DNA of 64,000 bases from Rhytidiadelphus loreus (Eukaryota > Streptophyta > Bryopsida > Hypnales > Hylocomiaceae): the NCBI GenBank assembly GCA_947034895.1, contig OX344762.1:27012760-27076759 (forward strand), read 5' to 3'. The number at the start of each line of letters is the position of its first letter. The first letter of the stretch is position 1. Shown here one piece after another: positions 12,798-23,126 of the stretch. The notes under the pieces were generated by a model. It saw only the letters and a program-made list of their open reading frames with translations. It was not told the origin of the DNA and searched no databases. The translations under genes were made by a program, and so were the position numbers.

Positions 12798-13491
12798 TTA
12801 ACCCCTAAAGGACCATTGTCCCTTCGGGGGACAAACGAGTTTTCGGGCAGGTATATACGGGCTGAAATTTTCTCCTAATTTTTTGAATTTTTTTTGGAGG
12901 TAGAAAAGTTGATTAGCTTTGTGGGAATATAATTTTTTTCAAAATCGGTGCTCGGGAACAATAGTTATGACCAAATAAGCTCAAATGAGGGGACGGCGGA
13001 CAGCTCGGGCAGCCCAAAAAAAATGGACAAAAATTTGAATTTTCTTTTTAATATTATTTTTTCTCATAGATTATATATTTTTCTATCTGGAAAGCTTTGA
13101 TTCATTTCATTTGGATATGTGATGAGAAAGTTATGGACATTCTTGTTTTTCGGGCAATTAGAGCATCTTGTTGAATAACTTGTAGGATTCATTTCTGAAT
13201 GCAATTTTTCAAATTTTTCAATTTTTTTTTTTGCATGGTTTGATTTACTTGCTAGAACAATCTCACCACAGGGATTAGTGCATTTGAATTCCATCTAAAA
13301 TATATGAATATTTTAGATTTTCCTTCTATCTCGTACCTACTTCTACTTAACAATTTTTTTAAGAAGGATAATTAATTTTTTTTGAATTTTTTTGAATTTT
13401 TGAAATTTTGAATTTTTTTATTCCTTGCTATAGATATGGCAGTTTTGAGTGTTTTCTGGCAGAAAAAAGGGCTTGGTCCTTTAGGGGTTAA
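12798..13491 (+). mobile_element. TTAA family B element, best-preserved copy
   Basis: The left end is TTAACCCCTAAAGGACCA and the right end is its exact reverse complement (TGGTCCTTTAGGGGTTAA), giving 18 bp perfect terminal inverted repeats that include the TTAA. 694 bp, AT-rich, no transposase. TTAA targets plus termini beginning CCC are the hallmark of piggyBac-type transposition; assigning this MITE to that superfamily is inference. Related copies lie at 242-1298, 39475-40350 and as fragments near 1896, 36700 and 38130. Confidence 0.8.
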
Positions 13492-13716
13492 AACTAACTT
13501 TATTGTTTCATTATTGTTTTATTTGATCCACTCTAATTGTAGATCCTATAATTTCTCATTTCCAAAATATCTAAAGAATTTGTCAGAATGTATCCATTTG
13601 ACGAGGCAACATTTGAGTTACATGAGACTAAAGTTTGTAAATAGATTTGCAGTCCATTCCATTTGTTTCCCAAAGTACTAGATTATAGAAATAGTGACCT
13701 AATTATGAAGATCCTT

Positions 13717-13936
13717 TTAACCCTTAAACATCCACACGGATGTCTGTCATCCAATGGATGATAAAAAAATTCTTCTAGTAGGATAGAAGTGTGACTATTC
13801 ATCCTAAAAAATTTGACTTCCAATGAGTGCTTTTGCTATTTCTTAAGCCAATGATTCACACGGAAAGCCAATGATTCACACGGTAATGGAAAGGGATGAT
13901 TTCCAAGGTCACCTATCAGATGTCGCCTTTGAGCAA
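13717..13936 (+). mobile_element. TTAA family A element
   Basis: It starts TTAACCCTTAAACATCCACACGG, close to the 21943 start. It shares 'CAATGGATGA', 'TCTAGTAGGAT', 'GACTATTCATCC' and 'CTTCCAATGAGTGCTTTTGCTATTTCTT' with other copies. A 20 bp block (GCCAATGATTCACACGG) is repeated twice near 13850-13880. The right end (CCTTTGAGCAA) is decayed. Confidence 0.65.
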
Positions 13937-14807
13937 TGGATGTACAGTGCGCAGTAGATGATATTCATTCATCCATTTCTCCCTCCCGCCTAGCAAGAAG
14001 AAGATGCACAACTCCCAAACGCCATCGCCAGTTTGAATTGAGCATTGGACCAGTTTCGCTGTTCACTTGCAGCTTGCGTTTCTAAGTGGTATGTCTTCCA
14101 ATTGCTTTTGATATTAATTTTTTTTGCTGCTGTCGCTTTATTAATTCTGCTCCTGTTCACAGCTTTGCACTAGCTCAAAGACAGAAATGCAGAGCATGAA
14201 ATCAAGAACATGCCATGCAATTCTGTCTTTGAGCAAAGAAGCTATCGATGTTTTTCATTGAAAATGTTCCTTTCTTGGAATTTTGTTTGTATGAGGAAGA
14301 ATTTTATGTTCCTTTCTTTGGTATGCCCGGGTCGAGTTGTAGGTAGAAAGAATTGCTGGAGCACGTTTCTGTAGCTGCATCTGTTAGACTCCAATTGCTG
14401 GCTAATTCATTACCCTGCAGTATTCTTCGAGGTTGAGTTTTAGTGAGCATTTGCAAGCTGTCCAATTATTCTGAACGCGTATAAGTGCGTGACTTCTGCG
14501 CGGCCGCTTCCAAAGGATTGAGGATTGAGGCCTAGAATTCTTAGAGTCCCTTTCCTGGACTAAGGTTGCGATATCTATGCACTTAATTTAAATCTATCTG
14601 GATTTTCCAGGTCTCTGTTCTGGTGCCGGGTCAATCCGCAGATGTAGATTACTACTTTCAAAGAAATTTGCCAGGGGAGTTCTAAGCATACGATTACAAC
14701 CTAATTTTGCTTACAGGACCTTGATGTTGTCGACTATAAGATGAACTTAATGAGAGACTACGCAACAAGAAAGACCAGGAAGAGAGAGCAACCAGCTTAG
14801 AGGGAGC
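13937..14807 (+). promoter_or_regulatory. Upstream region of the receptor kinase gene
   Basis: Less AT-rich than the repeat cluster before it. Several plausible 5' leader splice sites are present (donor 'GTATGT' near 14089, acceptor 'TTTTCCAG' near 14610), so a 5' UTR intron is possible. No upstream coding exon is needed, since the ATG at 14808 starts a good signal peptide. Confidence 0.4.
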
Positions 14808-17800
14808 ATGGAATTTGCCAAGGCTTCCCAGATGTCATCATTGCTGCAAATGCTGCTGCTGTATGGAGTTGTAGACATCGTTAGTGCACAGACAGGTACT
14901 ACTTCGAATTGAAGTGCCCTTCAGTCTAGTTGAAAATCGATTGCTTCTGTTCTCTAAGTAGGATTTCTTTGCCATTAGTTTCGTCGGCTAGGTAATTGAA
15001 GTGAAGACCGGAACAAGTCTTTATGATCAAGATGAATTTGTTACACCATACCTCATCTACAACATATAACTACCAGATTAAGCGGAGTGTGATTCGATCA
15101 ATAAGCACATGTCATGTGCGATTAGAATACGTCAATCGGAAAGGTGCAGAGAGGAGTTACCACAGATCTATCCAAATTCACGAAGTCTGTGAGCTTTGTG
15201 CAGAATCAAAGAAATTGATGAAAACTTCGCCTGAAATACATACTTTAGTACTTACTTGTCTTGTAATGATCTGAAATTAAGGGCATCGCCCAGTGGTTCT
15301 CATCTCCTTCGAATTGTGGCGCACTTTTGTATTTAGATGTCTACATTGGTTATGTTTAAAAAGTTCATGCAATATCAATCAGACAGATGCTAATACTAGC
15401 TAGTCGCTTGTTTTCTGGTTCTGCAGGGTTCACAAGTCTTGTGTGTGGAGCTTCCTCAGACTATCTCTCTCAAAGTGATGGCATCTTCTGGACCAGTGAT
15501 GCAGTTTACGCTCCGCCAATAAGCAAAAATTTCAGCGTATCGACTCATTCGGCGCTCCCTACACTGAGGTCATTCCCTCCCGATGTGAGCAGTCCTTCTA
15601 GAAGGAGCTGCTACGGCGGTCTTGTCCCGGCTGGCCTCAGTCTTGTGCGAGCGACTTTCGCCTATGGGAACTATGACGGTCTCAATAAACCCCCAGTATT
15701 TGGAGTCTCAGTCGGAGCCACAATGTTCAGTACGGTTGATTTCAAGATGCAAGACCCTTGGGTTGAGGAGATAATTCTGAATGCGACGGATGTGCAGGCA
15801 TTTTGCCTTATAGCCATCACTGGAATCCCTGTCATTTCTCTTCTCGAATTGCGTACACTTCCATCAGGGTCCTACAACCACGCAAGCTCCTCCAGCGGGG
15901 TTTTGCTAAAGAAGGTGTATCGGTTGGACTGCGGGTCTGACGCCATGAAAACTACGAGGTGAGAACTACGAAACCGATCATTTATATTAATAGATTAAGA
16001 AAACTTGATACGAATTTCTGATTAACGGAATTTTCGAAACCTGCTGGAGGATGAGTCAGTTGCGTGATTACGTCGTTTGAACCTCGAACACGATAAATCC
16101 CGTCCAAAAGAAACTGTTAAAAAACTGAAATTTCCGCATTAGAAGGCACTTCAACATACCCATTACGTTGGAAGGACTGACCGCTAGATTAAATTTAAGA
16201 AATTGAAGTGGAATCGCAGGTATCCAGATGACAACTGCGACAGAATTTGGGATTCAGATATGTACTTCCTTGACCCAAGCACCACGAGTACTCATTCAAT
16301 AACACACCTATTGAATACGTCGGCAGTGGCTGATGTTGCCCCCATGATCGTGCTGCAGTCGAACCGCTTTAATTACCATAACCTGACATTATCGTACTCC
16401 CTCCCCTTAGCCAAGTCGACAGGAAAGTACCTAATGAACACTTATTTTGGAGAACTCTATAATACAACTGGGTCTGCCTTCAAGGTTTCTGTAAATGGGG
16501 CAGTGTTACTAAGGGTCGATGGATGGTCTCCACTGTCAGCCGTTGAGCTTACTGTGACACAGGCCGCAGGTTGGTGGTGGAATTTCTCACTTATTCCAGT
16601 GACAGGGACTCCTCAGATAAATGGCCTTGAAATTTTTGAAACCGTACAGCTGACGCACACATCTACTCTTGGAGATGGTAAGTTTTCTGGATGTTACTCT
16701 GTAGATTACCACTTTTCTGAAGGTTTGTAAGTTTCCTCAGAAGTAAAGGGCTGTATAAGCAGTTTAAGAATGCCTGGTGTTGTATGTGCGGAGGCCAACT
16801 AAAGGTTCACTTGAGTGTGCTTTGGTGGTGTGTAGTCAGATCTCTAAACCTGATTGAGCTCAACTTCAGTATCCAGAGTGCATTGCTGGACTGGGCACTT
16901 GGTAGTGATCCATGCTTTCCAGTTCCATGGAGAGGAGTTATTTGCAACACGGAAGGCATGATTACTTCTCTGTAGGTGCTTCTCTGCACTGGTAGATTTG
17001 CTATTAAGTTCCAACTATCACATTCATGAGTTAATTTGGATCAGTTATCGTTGTCAGAACATAATTCTAGCAATTCTTCTCTTGAGATATCCATGATATG
17101 GAATTTCAATCTCATTTACAGGGATCTCTCGAGCTTGCAACTATCAGGTGATATAGCAGGACTTTTTCAAGATTTCACAAGCCTTGAATATTTGTAAGCA
17201 TTCCATCTTGCTTGAATTTTTACATGCAATTGGCAAGGTACATGTCTATAACCCCCTCCTGTCTTCAGAACGATTCAGTCTACAGTGCCAATTGAAGCAG
17301 CTCATGCGATGTGGACAGACAAAAGTATTATCAAAATTATCGTTGTCCACCTAATAATTTCTCACGAAACTTCGTTACCTCCCAGCTCAGGGTATGTCAC
17401 AGTATGGACTTCCTCCAAGAATCAGGATTCACTAACCCCAAAAATCTAGTATCCTGGATAGATTTGTCAGATCAGTGGCATCGGATGACAGGACAGTCTG
17501 ATTTGTGACAACCTTGACTCCTAGGGTAGACTTATTTAATTAATGGCTTGGAATATTTCCCTCAACCCTTGGGTTGAGACACCCCTAAAGAGACAAGAGT
17601 TCTCAGATTAATAGCCTGAATACTGGCCTTAGTTCTTGGGCCGTGATACCCCTAATTCTTATATTTGATGCAATATATTCACAGGGTCGTACTCACAAAC
17701 ATTGTCCTAAAGCATATTCTCGGTCACTTGTATCTGACAAGCTGTGCCAATCACTTGAAACTTGCGAAGTAGAATATGTTGATTCTGGTAGAATTTGTCA

Positions 17801-20800
17801 CGTTTCGGAAATCAATAGCAGCGATATTTTCCTAAAATTCCAATCCCCGCGTGGCTCTGCAGAAACGTAAGCGGAAACAGTCTAGTGGGATGTATCCCAG
17901 ATCCTAAAGGACTTTTTCAAAGCTTGAAAATGCTGTAAGTTGAACTAGTAACTCTCGTATGTGCCCATTTAGTCTTGACACTCTTTATTTCTGCCATTTA
18001 CTTTTTCCAGCACACCTACCTCTCAATCTTGATTACTTCCTTCCCTTTTTCTTGCTTGATAAATGTCTTCGATTCTCATGCAGGTCTCCTACTCAATTTC
18101 TGACTGTCGTACGTACTTTTTGGCAGAGACTTGAGCAATAATCAACTTTCAGGCACCTTGGATGAATTCGCAGCCTTGAATCTTCACTATCTGTAAGCAC
18201 CTCTAGTTTGTTCTTATATTTACCTAAGGGCTATTGATTCTAGATAGGAGTTTGGGAACAGTGATAATGAACTGCTGCATTGAACTGCTGAAAATTTTGA
18301 ATTACTCTGTAAGATTTCTTGACAGAAGTCGCTGCGATAACGAAGACTCCGTTCACTTAGCAACGATTGTCGCTTTCTCCTCCGTTTCTGTCGAACACTT
18401 CTCTGGTTTTATTCGAATGCCAATTCTTGTCGTGAAGGGCTATGTAGCTTACACCTTGTTATCCTTTATCTCTCTTTTGTCGCACCTTTAATTTGGAAAT
18501 ATTGATTCTGTCAGGAACGTTGCGAATAACCAGTTCTCTGGTGCCATACCAAAACAATTGGAACTTCCCGGCGTGGTGTTGATGTAATCTTCAATCTGCC
18601 GATCCCCAGCAAATTACTCCCTCGAATTCTACCTTCTTGACGATAACATATTCTCGTAGTAATGTGAAGCTGTAATTCCTTAGCGAATTCTATTCTCTTA
18701 TTGAAGACTAAAATTGTAGTCTAAAGTGATCTAATTATTTATCTGGAATTGGTGCAGCACGTCAGGGAATTGCTTGACTCAACATGGCACAGACCCCTGT
18801 GCAGCATTAGTCACGGGTCAAACACCACACCCTGCTGAAGTAGAACCCATACGAAACTCTAGACACAAGCGGGGACACAAGCGGGGACACAAGCGGAGAC
18901 ACAAGGCAAAGTCGGTCGAGATAGGGACCGTAGTTGGAACAGTAGCGGCAGTGATGGCCATTGCAGCATCCGGGATTATATGTTGTCGCCGCTACAGACT
19001 CAAAAGAGAATTAATGGATGCTTCGGAGGAAGGTAAAGCTCACGAAATTTTATCACTACTTTTCAAATTAAATCTTTCTATTCTGAAGGGTTTTTTGTGG
19101 CATTTTTATCTGAAGTTTTTAAGAAATCTAGTACAACCTATCTGTCTGCAGCGGGAACGGTTAATATTCTGGAAAAAACGCTGGAACTCGACAACAACGT
19201 GAAAAGATATTCTTTTCAAGAACTTGAAAATGCAACCAAACATTTCAAAGATACATTAGGCGAAGGCAGTTTAGGTTCGGTTTACCGAGGTAGGTTATCA
19301 GACGGGACGGATATCGCCATCAAAATGCGGTCAGATGGTTTACATCTCAATGACGATTCATTTCTGAAAGAGGTATAAATGACCCCGGCCTGAGCTTGAT
19401 TGTGTGGGTGACCATAAGAGAATTTACCCTGATCCTTGCAAGATAACAATAATTTTTCATGTTTTGGGTACTTGTAAGCACACGCAAGTTTTTTCAATCC
19501 TAAGCTAAGAATTGCAACTGTTTCTTCAGGTGTCTTTTCTGTCTAAACTGCGCCATCAGAATCTGGTCCTGCTAAAAGGATATTGTCGAGAGAGCAAGAA
19601 GCAGTTCCTAGTGTTCGAGTTCATGTCTGGGGGTTCACTGAAGGATCATCTATACGGTACGGGACCCTGGTTATGTTCGCTGAGTTCAAAGGATGAGGTC
19701 TCTACTATTACCTACTGGCTAAATGTGATTATTAGTTTTATTTTGCCTCTGATGGTATTCCAATTGATTGAACCAATTGATGTGTCTCTGGATCGTATGG
19801 GCTGTCTTACATTTAGGTCCACTTTCAAAGACCCAATCAATGACATGGGAGCAAAGACTCACATCAGCTATTGGGGCTGCCGCTGGTAACAATTTCCCCG
19901 GGACATTTCCTGAATACTGCTTATCACTTGCAATTTGCACGTAAAATCTTCAGAGTACGTTGCACCTTGATCACCAGAATCTAGCCAGCGGGGGTACAGA
20001 GTCACAGAGAAGAGGAGTCCCGGGCAGACTGCTGTTCAATGTTTCTAACGTCTTCTTCGTCTAAAATTTTGCTTGCAAGTAGTATGTAGCTATGGGCAGC
20101 ACGACATAGAATAGTTTTCATTAACAGCGCAAAGCTGTGTTGAAGCTTAATTAAAATGATAAATCTTTGCATTTTTCAGGACTTGAGTATCTGCACAGTG
20201 ACTTGAAGATTGTACACAGAAGCGTGAAGAGCTCCAACGTCTTATTAGGAACCAATTATGTTGCGAAGGTCTCAGATTTCGGCCTCTCGAAGCCGGGAGC
20301 GCTCGCGGAAAAGACCCTCAGAAGAAGCACAGCAGGCTACCTTGATCCAGAGTAACATTTCAACACTATTCTGTTAATATTTAACAAAACATTTGTGAAA
20401 TATGAACTGTCTTTCTGGATGGGAATCCTAGAAGAGGACCTTGTGCAGATCTTAGATGGCTCTTTTCAAAACCAGCTGTCCCTACAGTCTTTTACATCGC
20501 GATCTTGCTGGGAATCCGCAAATGTAATTTTCCCTAAGAAAGACACATAGATTGAGACAGTCGTCTTGAGAAGATTCTACTTTTCTAACCGAGGATCAGA
20601 GAATATGTGTAGCGTATTTTGGTGTGGTACACTGAGGAATCATTAATACGTTTGGTGAGCTGGAAATGTGGTATTAGGTACTTCGACACGATGCAGCTAA
20701 CTGATAAGAGCGACGTTTTCAGTTTTGGAATTGTCCTTATGGAGATCCTGTGTGGACGGGAACCCCTTGCCAGTGATTGCGCTCCTGATGCGTACAATCT

Positions 20801-21368
20801 TGTAGCATGGGTACCAGATTCCTCACCCTGCCTGTTTACTTCCGAGAGGTTTAAAATGGTCAATCTCTGACAGTCTATTTAGCCAGCTTCTCATACGATA
20901 CGTCTGTTGTAAACACCATAAACTTAACCGAATCCCATTTACCCATTCCAGACCAACAGTCTACGCAATCTGTTGCATTTGTGCTCCAGGAATTAATGCT
21001 GAGTAACCTTGATACTGCAGGTTCGACCTGCTTTACAGGGTGCAATTCCAAACGGCGACATTTCAGTTGTCGACAAGGCGTTGGGAAACCATTTCGTACC
21101 GCAAAGCCTGGCAATTGTCGCCAGCATCGCTCTCCAGTGCACTGAGAAGGAGGGGGCCAGCAGGCCATCGATGACCGAGGTGGTCAAGGAACTCAAACGA
21201 GCCATGGATGTTGAAGATTTGCTTCCGACGAGCATCATCGAGTCTTCTCCTCCTAAACAGACTCGGACACTGACCCCGAAAATCATTAACAAGCAATTTA
21301 AACCCTTCCATTCCGAAGAATTTTACCCGGTTCAACGTTCTCAGAACATAACCTTTCGTGCCCGATAA
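14808..21368 (+). CDS. Malectin-like LRR receptor kinase, probable pseudokinase
   Basis: Fifteen exons give 945 residues: 14808-14895, 15427-15958, 16220-16677, 16836-16971, 17122-17193, 17863-17934, 18127-18192, 18515-18583, 18758-19032, 19152-19372, 19530-19656, 19817-19885, 20180-20351, 20678-20810, 21021-21368. In order: signal peptide (1 to about 28), malectin-like domain (about 30-360, opening [10 protein letters not shown]), four LRRs with typical 66-72 bp phase-matched exons (about 405-497), a His/Lys/Arg minisatellite (533-547), a membrane helix (about 553-574), and a kinase. The kinase has the glycine loop [12 protein letters not shown] lysine K647 (IAIK), SDFG and LDPE, but the HRD catalytic Asp is Ser743 (VHRSVKSSN). 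Architecture matches plant LRR-I receptors at the plasma membrane. Phosphotransfer is probably lost or weak; signalling by scaffolding is inferred. Ligand unknown. Confidence 0.88.
18863..18908 (+). repeat. 12 bp coding minisatellite
   Basis: Three and a half tandem units of 'ACAAGCGGGGAC' encode (H-K-R-G)n just outside the receptor's membrane helix. The length keeps the frame. Such runs vary in copy number by slippage. Confidence 0.8.
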
Positions 21369-21720
21369 AGAGTTTGAAGCAGGCAGCTACAACTTGCTCA
21401 GGGTGAGTGTGCTTGAAACTCTTGAACGATCCATTCCAATCACCAATACTTTCGAAAAAGACATTTGTCTTGGACAGATTTCCCAGCTGAGCCTTTTGTA
21501 ACGAATTCTCTGTAGTGTTCTGCATCCCACTTAGATGCAATTGGACCGTAAGTTTAGCCATTAATTGTAGCCCCGCCCTCAGATCAACGATTTTCCTGTC
21601 ATATATGTGATTGGGCTTGTCCGTCGCCATTTCAACAGACATGCAAGCTGGAGTGTCCATAAAATGTCCTACTAAGTGTCAATCCTTTTCTTTTTCTTTT
21701 TTTTTAACGGTGCTAGACCC
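21369..21720 (+). other. 3' flank of the receptor kinase gene
   Basis: Probable 3' untranslated region. No further kinase motif or other gene is visible. It ends in a pyrimidine-rich stretch (21683-21705) directly before a TTAA family A element. Confidence 0.5.
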
Positions 21721-21946
21721 TTAACCCATAGAAGCTGAGGGTTTTTTTCAGCCAATGAATGACAAAGAATCTCTCCATGTGGGACAAAAGTGCAACTATT
21801 CATCCTCCAAATTTTGTGTGAAAAGGGAATGTCTTCTATAGTAGTTTGTCTTCCAATGAGTACTTTTTCATTTTTTTAAGCCAACAATTCACACGGTGAT
21901 AAAATAAATGATTTTCACCGTGATTGGCCCGGCATTCAAGGATTAA
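21721..21946 (+). mobile_element. TTAA family A element, first of an abutting pair
   Basis: It starts TTAACCC and ends CATTCAAGGATTAA, 226 bp. The internal blocks match the other family A copies. Its final TTAA (21943-21946) is simultaneously the first four bases of the next copy. Confidence 0.75.
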
Positions 21947-22169
21947 CCCTTGAATGTCGACACGGACGCCAAACGTCCAATGGATGACAAGGAATCTTTG
22001 AGTGTAGGATGAAAGTGCAACTATTCATCCTTGAAATTGGGTTTGGAAAGGAAAGATCTCCTACAGTACTTTGACTTCCAATAGGTGCTTTTGCTATTTC
22101 TTTGAATGATTCACACGGTAATACAAAAGGATGATTTTGAGCATCACCCCTTCGACGTTCAAGGATTAA
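21943..22169 (+). mobile_element. TTAA family A element, second of the pair
   Basis: Left terminus TTAACCCTTGAATG; right terminus CGTTCAAGGATTAA, which is TTAATCCTTGAACG on the other strand: 12 of 14 positions match. 227 bp, the same length as its neighbour. No ORF, so it is non-autonomous. Confidence 0.78.
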
Positions 22170-22973
22170 ACGACATCTCTTGGCCCAACAAGCAAGCGAA
22201 TGGAGAATGGGAGAGAACTCCTTGAAACGTGGCATGGGTATTGTTCCTTGCCAAAGTTGTTAGTGTTGTCAAGGCATGTAGAATTGATCAATGAACATTG
22301 TTTTGACTTTGAAATATGAATGCAATGCTTGGCAAACCACAACTTAGAAGTAGATTCAACAAGTTGAAATATTCCAAGAAAACCTTTTGTCAAAGATTCA
22401 TTTGAAATCAAGCCAGAGGGATATGGCCTATCGTTTTAGGATTAAAACATCTTTCATTAATTTTTTCTTAGAAGACAAGACTACAAGAGGCATTTGCTTG
22501 AGTCAAAGTTGTTTCATATTTTCTAAACCTTTGTGCAATTAGATTTGAAGTCAATAACCTACAATTTAAGCTCATTATATGTTGAAATTAGTATAATGAG
22601 CACACAAAATGATAAATTCATAAAATGGTACCTATACAATGGCTTCTCTCATTGTACAATACAATGGCTTCTCTTAGTTTTTGGATACATCAAATTTTCC
22701 TTCACCATTCATCCTCATATTTTAGGTGTTGATATTTGAGCAAGGTCAAAAATGGATGTTCATCTATAATAATCCATCATTATTTCAAAGTCAAATGCCT
22801 AGCTTGAATTAATGAAATAAAATGGAAATCTTTTTCTTTTGTCTTCCAAATCAAGATCATGTCAAAATCTTGAATCTTCTTTTAATCGCCAAAAAGATCC
22901 AACAAAAAATTAAAACAACTTAAAAATAGAAACTATCATGTTCAAATGTTGAATTGAATGTAGTTTGAATGAT
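22170..22973. other. AT-rich spacer
   Basis: No gene recognised. It contains a short duplication, 'ACAATGGCTTCTCT' at about 22636 and 22661. Confidence 0.5.
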
Positions 22974-23123
22974 CACTAGTAGAAAATCCGTCATTTCTGT
23001 GGTTTTGGTCACGTTGACTTGGACAAATTTTGTCAGAAATATGTTGAAAACAACACATTTCTGACAGAATTTGTCCACGTCAACACGACCAAAACCACAG
23101 AAATGTTGAATTTTCTACTAGTG
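22974..23123. mobile_element. CACTA-type foldback MITE
   Basis: A 150 bp near-perfect inverted repeat begins CACTAGTAGAAAATCC and ends TTTTCTACTAGTG. It is flanked on both sides by GAT (22971-22973 and 23124-23126), a 3 bp target duplication. CACTA termini with 3 bp duplications define the CACTA (En/Spm) superfamily. The two arms pair through a short loop near 23045-23055, so a transcript would form a long hairpin. No ORF. Confidence 0.88.
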
Positions 23124-23126
23124 GAT

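Noticed and set aside
17300..17400. Possible extra receptor exon after 'CTTCAG' at about 17270
   Set aside because: It would keep the frame briefly but gives no LRR or other domain pattern; the 17863 exon joins directly with the right phase.
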